A stretch of 64,000 nt of DNA from Oxalobacteraceae bacterium. Its GTDB lineage: Bacteria; Pseudomonadota; Gammaproteobacteria; Burkholderiales; Burkholderiaceae_D. A model generated the notes under the pieces. It ran no database searches and had not been told where the DNA came from. It was given only the letters and a program-made list of their open reading frames with translations. The position numbers and the translations under genes were made by a program. The stretch spans positions 1 to 64,000 of the forward strand of contig JAGKXB010000007.1 of the NCBI GenBank assembly GCA_021151485.1. The letters run 5' to 3'. Every line of letters starts with the position of its first letter. Within the stretch, counting starts at the first letter, position 1. This document shows positions 38,283 through 47,811 of the stretch, piece after piece.

Positions 38283-38732
38283 TCAGACACAATCTGCGCA
38301 CACCCCCTTCACGGTCAGTTCTGTTCCGAGTTGATGAAACCCAGCTGGCAACGCAGTCGCTCCAATATCAGCGCGGATATTTTCAAGGCAAATCACTTTT
38401 TTGCATTGACTGCATTTAAAGTGCGCGTGTTGGTGCTGCTGTGTCTCGTGATCGCTCACGCGGAATCGCCAGATGCGATCATCACTAATCACCTTGTGCG
38501 CCAATCCTTTTTCTATCAACCAATCCAGCACACGATACAAGGTCACGCGATCAATTTTTTCCTCACTCTCTGGGTCGTTTAAACCACTTTCAATCTGATA
38601 ATGCGTGACAGCACTTTGTTGTGATAACAAAAATCCAAATACACGTATACGAGACGACGTTGCGCGGTCGCCTGTCTCTCGGATTAACTGCTCTGCCTTA
38701 CTGAGGAATGGAGGTGTGGTCATGATGATCAT
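38283..38732 (-). CDS. zur: Fur-family metal regulator, probably Zur
   Basis: A 149-residue winged-helix metalloregulator. Residues 10-90 form the DNA-binding domain (VTLYRVLDWLIEKGLAH is the recognition region). The C-terminal domain has His-rich QQHQHAHFKCSQCKKVICL with C107/C110 and VKGVCADC with C145/C148, the two CxxC pairs of the structural zinc site. The His pattern and the gene's short length favour Zur over Fur, but the metal is inferred. A 15-bp dyad 16 bp upstream of the ATG suggests autoregulation. It follows mnmE by 118 bp and precedes the 806-aa gene. Confidence 0.85.
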   Translation of the reverse strand: MIIMTTPPFLSKAEQLIRETGDRATSSRIRVFGFLLSQQSAVTHYQIESGLNDPESEEKIDRVTLYRVLDWLIEKGLAHKVISDDRIWRFRVSDHETQQHQHAHFKCSQCKKVICLENIRADIGATALPAGFHQLGTELTVKGVCADCV

Positions 38733-38747
38733 TGGTCAAGCCAATAT

Positions 38748-38762
38748 TGCAACAAAGTTGCG
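38748..38762. promoter_or_regulatory. Zur/Fur-type operator 3 upstream of zur
   Basis: TGCAACAAAGTTGCG, the same TGCAAC-N3-GTTGC core as the two operators ahead of the 806-aa gene. It lies 16-30 bp before the zur start codon, where a bound repressor would block transcription or RNA polymerase escape. Confidence 0.7.
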
Positions 38763-38850
38763 TTTAAGGATTATAAATGAACAAGTATTGCACGACAAGT
38801 TACGTCCAACTCACCGTGCTTGTCGCGCTTGTTTAGATTAGAAAAACACA

Positions 38851-40260
38851 TCACTTTCCAATACAAAACCGACTAAAAATCACCCCCAACAAATCATCAG
38901 AAGAAAACTCACCCGTAATGCTACTTAAGTGCTCCTGAGTTAAACGCAACTCTTCTGCAAACAAATCCAACGCTTGGTCGCTTTGCGCGGCATGTTGTGC
39001 GGCTTGGTCGAGGTGGTCGCGGGCGGCTTTGAGGGCGATGAGGTGGCGTTCTCGGGCGAGGTACAGCGATTCGCCGGTTTGTTGCCAACCGGCGATGCGT
39101 AGCAGTGCGCTGCGCAGTAAGCCGATGCCGATTTGCTGGCTGGCTGAAAGATAGATGTGCGTGACGTCCTGTATCACTTCGGCACTGGGTTTGTGACCGG
39201 ACAAATCTATTTTGTTCCAAACGCGTAGTACCGGTATGCGTTCCGGAAAGCGTGCAATGATGGCTTCGTCAGCTTGGGACGGGCCTAAATCTGCGTCTAA
39301 TAAATGCAGGATCACATCGGCCTTTTCGACTTCCGCCCAGGTGCGTTGTATCCCGATTTGCTCAACAACATCAATATCATCTACTACGTCGCTATCAAAA
39401 GAACGAATCCCAGCGGTATCGATGATATTGAGCGGGATGCCTTCTATTTGTATTGTTTCGGTGATTTTGTCGCGTGTAGTGCCAGCGATGGGTGTGACAA
39501 TTGCTACATCGGATCCTGCCAGAGCATTGAGTAGAGAAGATTTGCCCACATTAGGCTGTCCAACCAACACTACATTCAAGCCTTCACGCAACAAAGCGCC
39601 TTGCGCTGCTTGGGCGAAGACGTTTCTCAAAGCCTGTTGAATCTCTTTTAATTGACTGCGCGCATTGGATTTTTCTAAGAAATCAATTTCTTCCTCAGGG
39701 AAATCCAGCGTTGCCTCCACCAACATGCGCAAATGCGTGACTTGTTCGACTAACACGTGGATGGTTTTTGAAAACGCACCAGCCAAGGATTGCGACGCCG
39801 ATTTTGCCGCTGCTTGCGTGGACGCATCAATCAAATCCGCCACTGCCTCCGCTTGCGCCAGGTCGAGTTTGTTATTTAAAAAAGCTCGCCGGGTAAACTC
39901 ACCCGGTTCCGCCAAACGTAAACCCAAACCCATGTTTTGACCAACTTCCAGGCAACGCGCCAGCAACATCTGTAACACGATCGGGCCGCCGTGACCTTGC
40001 AATTCCAGCACGTCTTCACCGGTATACGAATGCGGCGCTTGGAAATAAATCGCCAGTCCTTGATCAATCACGCTGCCATCTGCTCCTTTAAACGGCAAAT
40101 ACGTGGCATGACGTGCGGGCAGGGAGTCTACGGTATGGGTTTCTCCTAATAACAAGGGAAGAAGTGGCGCTAACTGTTTGCCGGAAATACGAACTACGCC
40201 AATGCCACCCCGTCCGGGGGCTGTCGCGATCGCTGCGATGGGGGAAGAGTCGAGATGCAT
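38851..40260 (-). CDS. mnmE: tRNA uridine-5-carboxymethylaminomethyl modification GTPase MnmE
   Basis: MnmE, with MnmG, modifies the wobble uridine of several tRNAs. 469 residues: N-terminal folate-binding domain ([24 protein letters not shown]), helical middle, and a G domain with G1 GQPNVGKSS (about 225-233), G3 DTAG and G4 NKID. The protein ends FCIGK, the conserved catalytic-cysteine tail. In many genomes it lies in the rpmH-rnpA-yidC-mnmE group near the origin; here the following genes are zur and the 806-aa gene. Confidence 0.96.
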   Translation of the reverse strand: MHLDSSPIAAIATAPGRGGIGVVRISGKQLAPLLPLLLGETHTVDSLPARHATYLPFKGADGSVIDQGLAIYFQAPHSYTGEDVLELQGHGGPIVLQMLLARCLEVGQNMGLGLRLAEPGEFTRRAFLNNKLDLAQAEAVADLIDASTQAAAKSASQSLAGAFSKTIHVLVEQVTHLRMLVEATLDFPEEEIDFLEKSNARSQLKEIQQALRNVFAQAAQGALLREGLNVVLVGQPNVGKSSLLNALAGSDVAIVTPIAGTTRDKITETIQIEGIPLNIIDTAGIRSFDSDVVDDIDVVEQIGIQRTWAEVEKADVILHLLDADLGPSQADEAIIARFPERIPVLRVWNKIDLSGHKPSAEVIQDVTHIYLSASQQIGIGLLRSALLRIAGWQQTGESLYLARERHLIALKAARDHLDQAAQHAAQSDQALDLFAEELRLTQEHLSSITGEFSSDDLLGVIFSRFCIGK

Positions 40261-40347
40261 AAAGTATTTTAGAATGGCACAAGAAGTGTCGCATTATCTG
40301 CGCAGCGCGGAATTTCATCAAAGAATTTAATTTTATCTACCCTATTT

Positions 40348-41415
40348 ATGCCCTCCATCACTCACATCATTCGTCCCGATATCCGTGCACTCCATGCTTA
40401 TCACGTACCGGACGCCAGCGGCTTGGTCAAACTCGATGCCATGGAAAATCCCTACGAGCTGCCACCCGCGCTACGTCAAGAATTAAGCCAACGACTGGCA
40501 CAGGTTGCACTTAATCGTTATCCGGTGCCGTCTTATCACGCGCTCAAAGCGGCGTTATGTGACAAATTGGGTGTGCCAGCTGGTTTTGATGTTGTGTTGG
40601 GCAATGGTTCCGATGAGTTAATCGCCATGATTTCCATCGCCTGCGCGCAACCAGGGGCCAAGGTATTGGCACCCGTGCCGGGTTTTGTGATGTATGCGAT
40701 GTCGGCGCAATTCGCTGGCATGGAATTCATCGGCGTGCCGTTGCAAGCGGATTTCGCGCTGGATAAAGCTGCCATGCTGACCGCAATTGCAGAGCACAAA
40801 CCTGCCATCGTGTATTTGGCTTATCCGAATAATCCCACCGGCAATTTGTTCGACGAACAAGCGATGTTGGAGATTATTCAAGCGCAAAGCGGTATTGGCA
40901 TGGTGGTGATAGATGAAGCGTATCAACCGTTTGCCCAAACCAGTTTTATGCCGCGTTTAGCAGAGTTTGATAACGTTTTAGTTATGCGCACGGTTTCCAA
41001 ATTGGGGTTGGCCGGCATTCGGCTCGGTTACATGGCAGCGCATCCTGCCTTGCTGGCGGAATTTGAAAAAGTGCGTCCGCCTTACAACATCAATATCCTG
41101 ACCCAAACCACGGCGGAATTTGCGCTGGAGCATATCGCTGTATTCGATGCCCAAGCAGCGCAATTACGTGCAGAACGTGCGAGTTTATCGGCGGCATTAG
41201 GCGCATTGCCAGGGATAGAAGTTTTTCCATCTGCTGCGAACTTTTTATTAATCCGCGTACCGGATGCCGAGTTGATTCACGCTCGTTTGTTGGAGCGCAA
41301 AATTCTGATTAAAAACGTTAGCAAAATGCACAGTTTGTTGAAAAATTGCCTGCGCATCACCGTCAGTACGAAGGAAGAAAACGCATTATTGTTGGACGCA
41401 TTGAAAACAATATAG
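40348..41415 (+). CDS. hisC: Histidinol-phosphate aminotransferase
   Basis: HisC converts imidazole-acetol phosphate and glutamate to histidinol phosphate using PLP. 355 residues of fold-type I. Seen are the [13 protein letters not shown] start, [10 protein letters not shown], the DEAYQPF block and the PLP lysine in [17 protein letters not shown]. It begins the second histidine cluster, hisC-B-H-A-F-I-E. Confidence 0.96.
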   Translation: MPSITHIIRPDIRALHAYHVPDASGLVKLDAMENPYELPPALRQELSQRLAQVALNRYPVPSYHALKAALCDKLGVPAGFDVVLGNGSDELIAMISIACAQPGAKVLAPVPGFVMYAMSAQFAGMEFIGVPLQADFALDKAAMLTAIAEHKPAIVYLAYPNNPTGNLFDEQAMLEIIQAQSGIGMVVIDEAYQPFAQTSFMPRLAEFDNVLVMRTVSKLGLAGIRLGYMAAHPALLAEFEKVRPPYNINILTQTTAEFALEHIAVFDAQAAQLRAERASLSAALGALPGIEVFPSAANFLLIRVPDAELIHARLLERKILIKNVSKMHSLLKNCLRITVSTKEENALLLDALKTI

Positions 41416-41562
41416 GACATAATCCCAAACGCAATCCCTGCGCAATTAGCAAAGTATAAAATTTTGTACCAAAATGTAGGTAAAATGCTCGGTTTGCTGG
41501 TTTATTGCGCTTTCTGTATTTTGTCATTTCATCTTTCTCTATTTCTATTCAAACGTATCGCT

Positions 41563-42159
41563 ATGTCCACTCAAAGAACGGCAACGATTAGCCGCAATAC
41601 CAACGAAACGCAAATCCAGGTTGCCATCAACCTGGATGGCACTGGTCAGCAAAAGCTAAATACCGGCGTGCCTTTTCTGGACCACATGCTGGATCAAATT
41701 GCGCGTCATGGTTTGATTGATTTGGACATTTCGGCCAAAGGCGATTTGCATATTGATGCGCACCATACGGTTGAAGATATTGGCATCACGCTGGGCCAGG
41801 CTTTTGCGCTTGCCATGCAGGACAAAAAAGGCATCCGCCGCTACGGTCATGCTTACGTACCGCTGGATGAGGCGTTGTCGCGCGTGGTGGTTGATTTTTC
41901 AGGTCGTCCAGGATTGGAATTCCACGTGCCATTCAAACGCGGCATGATCGGTGCATTTGATGTGGATTTGGTGCATGAGTTTTTCCAAGGATTCGTCAAT
42001 CACGCCCTGGTTTCATTGCACATCGATAATTTGCGTGGAGAAAACGCCCATCACCAATGTGAAACCGTGTTCAAAGCTTTTGGCCGCGCACTGCGCATGG
42101 CGATTGAATTGGATCCGCGCTCGGCTGGGATCGTTCCTTCGACTAAAGGTAGTTTGTAA
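41563..42159 (+). CDS. hisB: Imidazoleglycerol-phosphate dehydratase
   Basis: The monofunctional dehydratase form of HisB, 198 residues from ATG 41563 ([20 protein letters not shown]). An in-frame upstream extension to 41464 is hydrophobic, lacks family similarity and is rejected. Metal-binding motifs are [15 protein letters not shown] and NAHHQCE. There is no histidinol phosphatase domain, so that step must be done by another enzyme. Confidence 0.96.
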   Translation: MSTQRTATISRNTNETQIQVAINLDGTGQQKLNTGVPFLDHMLDQIARHGLIDLDISAKGDLHIDAHHTVEDIGITLGQAFALAMQDKKGIRRYGHAYVPLDEALSRVVVDFSGRPGLEFHVPFKRGMIGAFDVDLVHEFFQGFVNHALVSLHIDNLRGENAHHQCETVFKAFGRALRMAIELDPRSAGIVPSTKGSL

Positions 42160-42173
42160 CTACATTTATCACC

Positions 42174-42812
42174 ATGAATAAAATTATTGTCATTGACTAC
42201 GGCATGGGCAATTTGCGCTCCGTAGCGCAAGCATTGCGCTTTGTCGCGCCCGACGCGGAAGTCAAAATTTCTAACTCAGTCGCCGATTTACAAAATGCTG
42301 ATCGATTGGTGTTGCCCGGACAGGGCGCGATGCCCGATTGCATGCGCAGCTTGCGTGAATCCGGTTTGCAAGAAGCCTTGCTGACAGCAGTACAAAGCAA
42401 ACCCTTGTTAGGCGTGTGTGTAGGCGAGCAAATGTTGTTTGACTGGAGCGAAGAAGGCGATACGCCCGGTTTGGGATTGTTGCCCGGTAAGGTAAAAAAA
42501 TTCCAGTTAGCCGACCAATTACAAGAAGATGGCACACGTTACAAAGTGCCGCAAATGGGTTGGAATCGGGTACAACAAACCACATCGCATCCTTTATGGG
42601 ATGGCATTGTCAACGATAGTTATTTTTATTTTGTACATAGTTACTATGCTGTGCCAGACAACGTGGCCGACACTGCTGGCCAGACCCATTATGGGGCACC
42701 GTTTACCTGCGCCGTGGCGAAAGACAACATTTTTGCAACCCAATTTCATCCAGAAAAAAGTGCTGCTGCGGGTTTGCAGCTCTACAAGAATTTCACTCGT
42801 TGGAATCCATGA
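42174..42812 (+). CDS. hisH: Imidazole glycerol phosphate synthase, glutaminase subunit
   Basis: HisH supplies ammonia from glutamine to HisF. 212 residues with the catalytic cysteine in [12 protein letters not shown] (family usually GICLGMQ) and the His/Glu pair in [11 protein letters not shown]. It lies 14 bp after hisB. Confidence 0.96.
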   Translation: MNKIIVIDYGMGNLRSVAQALRFVAPDAEVKISNSVADLQNADRLVLPGQGAMPDCMRSLRESGLQEALLTAVQSKPLLGVCVGEQMLFDWSEEGDTPGLGLLPGKVKKFQLADQLQEDGTRYKVPQMGWNRVQQTTSHPLWDGIVNDSYFYFVHSYYAVPDNVADTAGQTHYGAPFTCAVAKDNIFATQFHPEKSAAAGLQLYKNFTRWNP

Positions 42813-42895
42813 AACACGCTTAAATATGGTTTCATGTTTGTTTTTTTAATTCGTTTTGATTAACTTAATTACAATTTTTTACTACTTTCTCAGCC

Positions 42896-43663
42896 ATGTT
42901 GCTCATTCCTGCTATTGATTTGAAAGATGGTCACTGCGTTCGTTTGAAACAAGGTGATATGAACCAAGCGACGGTATTTTCCGAAAACCCTGCCGAAATG
43001 GCTTTGCACTGGTTAAAACAAGGCGCGCGCCGTTTGCATTTGGTGGATTTGAATGGCGCTTTTGCCGGCAAACCCAAAAATGAACCCGCCGTACGTGCCA
43101 TTCTGAAAGTTGTACAAAATTTTGCATTAGAAAATGATATTCCAGAAATTCCCGTGCAATTGGGTGGTGGCATCCGCGATTTGGATACGATAGAACGCTA
43201 CTTGGATGATGGTCTTTCCTACATCATCATCGGCACAGCAGCGGTGAAAAACCCTGGCTTTTTACAAGATGCCTGCTGCGCTTTCCCAGGTCAAATCATT
43301 GTTGGCTTAGATGCCAAAGATGGCAAAGTCGCCACTGATGGCTGGAGCAAATTATCCGGCCATGATGTGATTGATTTAGCACAAAAATTTGAGGACTATG
43401 GCGTCGAATCCATTGTCTACACCGACATCGGCCGCGATGGCATGATGGGTGGCGTCAATCTAGAGGCGACCGTCAAACTGGCACAAGCCATCAAAATCCC
43501 TGTCATTGCCTCTGGCGGCGTACATCAATTAAAAGATGTCGAAGCACTGTGCGCGGTTCAAGACAACGGCATAGAAGGCGTGATTTGCGGGCGTTCGATT
43601 TATGAAGGTACGTTGGATTTACAGTCGGCGCAGTTACGGGCTGATGCGTTGACAAACTCTTAA
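42896..43663 (+). CDS. hisA: Phosphoribosylformimino-5-aminoimidazole carboxamide ribotide isomerase
   Basis: HisA is a (beta/alpha)8 isomerase of histidine synthesis, 255 residues. The start [21 protein letters not shown] has the catalytic aspartate, and the second half has [14 protein letters not shown] with the second aspartate and IPVIASGGV for phosphate binding. A family B repeat separates it from hisF. Confidence 0.96.
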   Translation: MLLIPAIDLKDGHCVRLKQGDMNQATVFSENPAEMALHWLKQGARRLHLVDLNGAFAGKPKNEPAVRAILKVVQNFALENDIPEIPVQLGGGIRDLDTIERYLDDGLSYIIIGTAAVKNPGFLQDACCAFPGQIIVGLDAKDGKVATDGWSKLSGHDVIDLAQKFEDYGVESIVYTDIGRDGMMGGVNLEATVKLAQAIKIPVIASGGVHQLKDVEALCAVQDNGIEGVICGRSIYEGTLDLQSAQLRADALTNS

Positions 43664-43691
43664 CCAAAATTTTCTATAGACTTAATTAAGT

Positions 43692-43792
43692 CCCCCGTCG
43701 TCCCCGAGTGCTTTAGTCGGGGACCCAGCGACTTTTAGCAGTAAACAGAAAAAGACACTGGATTCCCGCCCAAACCCGCGGGAACGACGGAG
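43692..43792 (-). repeat. ~100-bp double-hairpin repeat, family B, copy 2 (inverted)
   Basis: The reverse complement matches copy 1 at 33863-33958 from CCGTCGTTCCCGC to GGGGACGACGG. Hairpins are GTCCCCGA...TCGGGGAC and TTCCCGC...GCGGGAA. It lies in the hisA-hisF gap, inside the his transcript. A half copy (GCGGGAACGACGGG) is near 63509-63522. Confidence 0.8.
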
Positions 43793-43839
43793 GTTAATGG
43801 GCAATTTCAGTTAAATTTTAATAATTTTTTACTATTCTT

Positions 43840-44601
43840 ATGCTGGCAAAAAGAATCATTCCCTGTCTGGATGTCACAGCTGGGCGAGTCGTCAAAGGGG
43901 TGAACTTTTTCGCCCTACGCGATGCCGGTGACCCGGTTGAAATCGCACGTCGTTATGACGAGCAGGGTGCGGATGAAATTACCTTTCTCGACATCACAGC
44001 GTCCAGCGATGAACGCGATTTGATTTTGCCGATTATTGAAGCGGTGGCCTCGCAAGTGTTTATCCCCTTAACTGTTGGCGGCGGTGTGCGCGTGGTGTCG
44101 GATGTGCGTCGCTTGCTCAATGCGGGCGCAGACAAGGTCAGCATTAACACGTCGGCTGTAGTGAATCCGCAATTGGTGTTTGACGCTGCACAAACCTACG
44201 GCTCTCAATGCATCGTAGTAGCAATTGATGCCAAAGAAACCGCACCTGGCAAATGGGAAGTCTTCACCCACGGTGGCCGCAATGCAACCGGATTAGATGC
44301 GGTGGCCTGGGCGCAAAAAATGGAAAAGCTAGGTGCCGGAGAAATCCTGCTAACCAGCATGGATAGAGACGGGACCAAGATCGGTTTTAATCTGGAATTA
44401 ACCCGTGCAGTATCTGATGCCGTCGGCATCCCAGTCATTGCTTCTGGCGGTGTGGGCAGTTTGCAGGATTTGGCGGATGGTATAAAAATCGGCAAAGCAG
44501 ATGCTGTGCTGGCAGCCAGTATTTTTCATTATGGCCAACATACAGTGCAGGAAGCGAAACAATTCATGGCCCAACAAGGCATTCCAATGAGGTTGGCATG
44601 A
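43840..44601 (+). CDS. hisF: Imidazole glycerol phosphate synthase, cyclase subunit
   Basis: HisF uses ammonia from HisH to make IGP and AICAR. 253 residues; [23 protein letters not shown] holds the catalytic aspartate, [11 protein letters not shown] the second, and [12 protein letters not shown] binds phosphate. It overlaps hisI by 4 bp. Confidence 0.97.
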   Translation: MLAKRIIPCLDVTAGRVVKGVNFFALRDAGDPVEIARRYDEQGADEITFLDITASSDERDLILPIIEAVASQVFIPLTVGGGVRVVSDVRRLLNAGADKVSINTSAVVNPQLVFDAAQTYGSQCIVVAIDAKETAPGKWEVFTHGGRNATGLDAVAWAQKMEKLGAGEILLTSMDRDGTKIGFNLELTRAVSDAVGIPVIASGGVGSLQDLADGIKIGKADAVLAASIFHYGQHTVQEAKQFMAQQGIPMRLA

Positions 44602-44996
44602 GTACCCAATGGCGCAATAAAATCAAATGGGACGAGCACGGTTTAGTGCCAGTCATTGCACAAGAAGTTGGCACCAATACCGTGCTGATGTTCGCTTGGA
44701 TGAATAGAGATGCGTTGGCCAAAACAGTCGAACTGGGTGAAGCCGTGTACTGGAGCCGTTCACGTAAAAAGCTATGGCACAAAGGTGAAGAATCCGGCCA
44801 TATCCAAAAAGTACGCGAAATCCGCCTCGATTGTGATGCTGACGTCATATTGTTAAAAATAGAACAAGTCGGCGGCATTGCTTGTCACACTGGACGGCAT
44901 CATTGCTTTTTCCAAAAGTTTGAGGGCGATGCGCACGACGGTGAATGGGAAACAGTCGATCCCGTATTAAAAGATCCAGAAAATATTTATAAATAA
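44598..44996 (+). CDS. hisI: Phosphoribosyl-AMP cyclohydrolase
   Basis: HisI opens the purine ring of phosphoribosyl-AMP. 132 residues, single-domain form. The segments [27 protein letters not shown] and [10 protein letters not shown] supply zinc and magnesium ligands. HisE is separate, as in most Betaproteobacteria. Confidence 0.96.
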   Translation: MSTQWRNKIKWDEHGLVPVIAQEVGTNTVLMFAWMNRDALAKTVELGEAVYWSRSRKKLWHKGEESGHIQKVREIRLDCDADVILLKIEQVGGIACHTGRHHCFFQKFEGDAHDGEWETVDPVLKDPENIYK

Positions 44997-45020
44997 GCAG
45001 AATAAATAAATAACATCAAC

Positions 45021-45389
45021 ATGAGTGAAACGCTGAATCGCCTGGCCGCCATCATTGAAACGCGCAAACTCGCCAATGGCGGCGATCCTGACAAATCCTA
45101 TGTCTCACGCCTGTTTGCCAAAGGCGACGACGCCATTCTCAAAAAGATAGGTGAAGAAGCCACCGAAACTGTGATGGCCGCAAAAGATGCGCGACATAGC
45201 GGCGAATCCTCTAAAGTGCTGTATGAATGCGCGGATCTATGGTTTCACTCCATGATCATGCTGGCGCAATTTGACTTGACACCGCAAGACGTGTTGCAGG
45301 AATTGGCACGGCGTGAAGGCATCTCAGGTCTAGAAGAAAAAGCCGCACGCAAAGATGTGTTGCGCGATGCGGAAGAATCCAGAAATTAA
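45021..45389 (+). CDS. hisE: Phosphoribosyl-ATP pyrophosphohydrolase
   Basis: HisE hydrolyses phosphoribosyl-ATP to the AMP form. The 122-residue all-helical protein has the MazG-like [12 protein letters not shown] and [14 protein letters not shown] motifs for magnesium. It follows hisI and precedes hinT by 34 bp. Confidence 0.95.
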   Translation: MSETLNRLAAIIETRKLANGGDPDKSYVSRLFAKGDDAILKKIGEEATETVMAAKDARHSGESSKVLYECADLWFHSMIMLAQFDLTPQDVLQELARREGISGLEEKAARKDVLRDAEESRN

Positions 45390-45423
45390 ACACAAACGTT
45401 AACAACACAAAACCGGAGCTGCC

Positions 45424-45804
45424 GTGGAAAACTGCATTTTTTGTAAAATTGCCGCCAAAAAAATCCCCTCGGATTCGGTATATGAGGACGAACAAGTGCT
45501 CGTTTTCAAAGACATCCGCCCTGCGGCGCCCGTCCATTTGTTGCTCATCCCCAAACAACATATAGCCAGCCTGTCTGATTGTGATGATCAACATGCAGGA
45601 TTGCTGGGCAAGATGCTCACGCTGGTGCCAAAACTGGCGATAGAACACGGTTGTGGTTTGACGTTGAATGAAGATGGTTTACCAGTCAAAGGTGGTTATA
45701 AAACCATCATTAATACCGGCCCAGATGGTGGCCAGGAAGTCCATCATTTCCACATCCATTTGATAGGCGGCCCGCATCCATGGCGGGTGGGCGGATCAAA
45801 CTAA
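45424..45804 (+). CDS. hinT: HIT-family nucleotide hydrolase (HinT-like)
   Basis: A purine nucleoside phosphoramidase family member, 126 residues. The start is GTG (product MENCIFCKIAAKKIPS), preceded by CGGAG. The histidine triad HHFHIHLIGG is present near residue 112. Position between hisE and tatA is a conserved betaproteobacterial arrangement. Confidence 0.93.
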   Translation: MENCIFCKIAAKKIPSDSVYEDEQVLVFKDIRPAAPVHLLLIPKQHIASLSDCDDQHAGLLGKMLTLVPKLAIEHGCGLTLNEDGLPVKGGYKTIINTGPDGGQEVHHFHIHLIGGPHPWRVGGSN

Positions 45805-45819
45805 TTCAAGGAGAAAAAC

Positions 45820-46107
45820 ATGGGTACCTTCAGTATCTGGCACTGGTTGATCGTATTAATCATCGTGATGTTGGTGTTCGGCACCAAAAAACTCGGCAAT
45901 ATCGGCACCGATCTTGGCAAAGCGGTCAAAGGCTTTAAAGACGGTCTCAAAGGGGAAGAAGAAAAGTCCACCACGCCAACGCCAATACAAAACGATCAAT
46001 CGCAGCAATCACAACAAGCACAACATATCGCCGATCAAACGCACACACGTACCGGCAACAACACGATTGACGTCGAAGCAAAAGAAAAAAACACGACTGG
46101 GCATTAA
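45820..46107 (+). CDS. tatA: Twin-arginine translocase subunit TatA
   Basis: The pore-forming Tat subunit. 95 residues: one membrane helix (about 4-22), the [23 protein letters not shown] amphipathic helix, and a hydrophilic tail rich in Gln, Thr and His, longer and more Gln-rich than in E. coli. AAGGAG precedes the ATG. It helps export folded proteins such as the Rieske subunit encoded at 28.3 kb. Confidence 0.94.
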   Translation: MGTFSIWHWLIVLIIVMLVFGTKKLGNIGTDLGKAVKGFKDGLKGEEEKSTTPTPIQNDQSQQSQQAQHIADQTHTRTGNNTIDVEAKEKNTTGH

Positions 46108-46122
46108 TTCGTTCCTATCCAC

Positions 46123-46617
46123 ATGATTGATCTTGGTCTCACCAAACTTGCCTTAATCGGCGTCGTAGCACTCATCGTCATCGGCCCCGAAAGATTGCCC
46201 AAAGTCGCCCGCATGGCCGGTACCTTATATGGCCGCGCACAGCGTTATTTGGCGCAAGTCAAGTCAGAAGTCAGTCAAGAAATGGCGTTAGATGAATTAC
46301 GCCAAATCCAGCAAAACATGCACGAAACAAGCGAGTCGATCAAACGCGATATCGCCGCTGCCACCAGCACCGCCAAGGATAGGAATGTCAATACGGACCT
46401 ACCTTTAGCCACCCCGATGGAATTAATGCAAGAGCACTACGCAGAGCAACATGCGCGCAAAGTGCAAAGCTTCCGTAGAAGAAAACTACACCGCAGCTCC
46501 GCCATCCCCGCTTGGTACAAGCAACAACAAGGCTGCAAAACGCACGTTATCTCTGCCGCAGCACGGGTAGCCAGATATCGTCCCGGCATGAAAACTACCT
46601 CTTCCTTTTTCCAATGA
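46123..46617 (+). CDS. tatB: Twin-arginine translocase subunit TatB
   Basis: The substrate-receptor partner of TatC. 164 residues with MIDLGLTKLALIGVVALIVIGPERLPKVARMAG, the TatB-type Glu-Arg pair after the membrane helix, and a long charged helix. It overlaps the tatC start by 4 bp (ATGA). Confidence 0.94.
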   Translation: MIDLGLTKLALIGVVALIVIGPERLPKVARMAGTLYGRAQRYLAQVKSEVSQEMALDELRQIQQNMHETSESIKRDIAAATSTAKDRNVNTDLPLATPMELMQEHYAEQHARKVQSFRRRKLHRSSAIPAWYKQQQGCKTHVISAAARVARYRPGMKTTSSFFQ

Positions 46618-47396
46618 CTAAGCAGCAAACCGGCGAAACTGACAACACAGACAAAACCGACGGAAAAGAACACTTCATTTCCCATTTAATCGAATTACGC
46701 AATCGCCTGCTCAAATCCGCTCTGGGCGTCATTTTGATGTGCGGCATTTTGCTCTGCTGGCCCGGCCCCGCAAGGATTTACGACTTCCTGGCGCAACCGA
46801 TGCTCGCCTCCCTACCAGCCGGAGCAAAAATGATCGCAACCGGCGTCCTGGCGCCATTTCTAGTCCCCATGAAGCTGACTTTGCTAGTCGCCTTCGTTCT
46901 AGCCCTACCTTGGGTGCTGTACCAACTCTGGGCCTTCATTGCGCCCGGCTTATATCTGCACGAAAAGAAAATCATCCTGCCCTTGGTGATTTCTTCCTCT
47001 TTATTGTTTATTGCAGGGATTGCATTTAGTTATTTTTTCGTATTCGGCCGCGTATTCCACTTCATCAACACCACCGCCCCCAGCGCTATCACCGTCGCGC
47101 CGGATATCGAAAACTACCTGGATTTCGTCATGACCATGTGCCTAGCCTTCGGCACCGCCTTCGAAGTCCCCATCGTCGTCGTCCTGCTAGCCCGCATGGG
47201 CATCGTCACCATCGAGCAACTAAAGTCCGCCCGCCGCTACATCATCGTCGCCGCCTTCATCATCGCCGCCATCGTCACACCACCCGACATCATCAGCCAA
47301 TTCGCGCTGGCGATACCGATGTGTTTGTTGTATGAGCTGGGGTTGTGGGTGACGCCTATGTTTTTAAGGAAGGAAGAGCGGGGGATCGGAGAGTAA
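46614..47396 (+). CDS. tatC: Twin-arginine translocase subunit TatC
   Basis: The multi-span Tat receptor, about 260 residues from ATG 46614 (MTKQQTGETDNTDKT); an in-frame upstream extension lies inside tatB and is rejected. Six membrane helices and the EHFISHLIELRNRLL start motif are seen, plus FAFGTAFEVP-like CLAFGTAFEVPIVVVLLARMGI. It closes the his-hinT-tat string. Confidence 0.95.
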   Translation: MTKQQTGETDNTDKTDGKEHFISHLIELRNRLLKSALGVILMCGILLCWPGPARIYDFLAQPMLASLPAGAKMIATGVLAPFLVPMKLTLLVAFVLALPWVLYQLWAFIAPGLYLHEKKIILPLVISSSLLFIAGIAFSYFFVFGRVFHFINTTAPSAITVAPDIENYLDFVMTMCLAFGTAFEVPIVVVLLARMGIVTIEQLKSARRYIIVAAFIIAAIVTPPDIISQFALAIPMCLLYELGLWVTPMFLRKEERGIGE

Positions 47397-47451
47397 GCCA
47401 AAGAAACACTTCTTACGAAGGATTACCCGAAGAAACTTGAAGCAAAAAATG

Positions 47452-47480
47452 AAAAAGACGAACCTAAGTTCGTCTTTTTT
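47452..47480. terminator. Bidirectional rho-independent terminator
   Basis: Stem AAAAAGACGAAC (47452-47463), CTAA loop, stem GTTCGTCTTTTTT (47468-47480). It ends the tatC transcript on the plus strand and the tRNA-Val/tRNA-Asp transcript on the minus strand. Confidence 0.92.
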
Positions 47481-47486
47481 AAATGC

Positions 47487-47563
47487 TGGCGGAGTGGACG
47501 GGACTCGAACCCGCGACCCCCGACGTGACAGGCCGGTATTCTAACCAACTGAACTACCACTCC
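47487..47563 (-). tRNA. tRNA-Asp (anticodon GTC)
   Basis: A 77-nt cloverleaf with encoded CCA. The minus strand starts GGAGTGGTAGTTCAGTTGG; the anticodon loop CCTGTCACG gives GTC. T arm GCGGGTTCGAGTCCCGT. It is 24 bp from tRNA-Val, and the two are probably cut from one transcript. Confidence 0.97.
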
Positions 47564-47587
47564 TAATTTGAAACATTGTTTTGTTGA

Positions 47588-47663
47588 TGGTGGGTGCTGA
47601 GAGGCTCGAACTCCCGACCTACGCCTTGTAAGGGCGCCGCTCTACCAACTGAGCTAAGCACCC
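47588..47663 (-). tRNA. tRNA-Val (anticodon TAC)
   Basis: A 76-nt cloverleaf with encoded CCA. The minus strand starts GGGTGCTTAGCTCAGTTGG; the anticodon loop CTTACAA gives TAC. All stems pair well. It lies upstream of tRNA-Asp on the minus strand. Confidence 0.97.
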
Positions 47664-47811
47664 AACTACGCTGCTTAGTCAACAAAACATTTCAGTGAAT
47701 GTCACCTCACTTGAAGGAAAAGAATTATACACAACTTATTTTCTTTTGCCAACAAAAAAATAAAAAACAATAAATAAAGGCAAATAAGTCAATTATTGAT
47801 TATTGGAGTAT

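Noticed and set aside
41464..41562. N-terminal extension of hisB
   Set aside because: A hydrophobic 33-residue lead without family similarity; ATG 41563 gives the standard protein.
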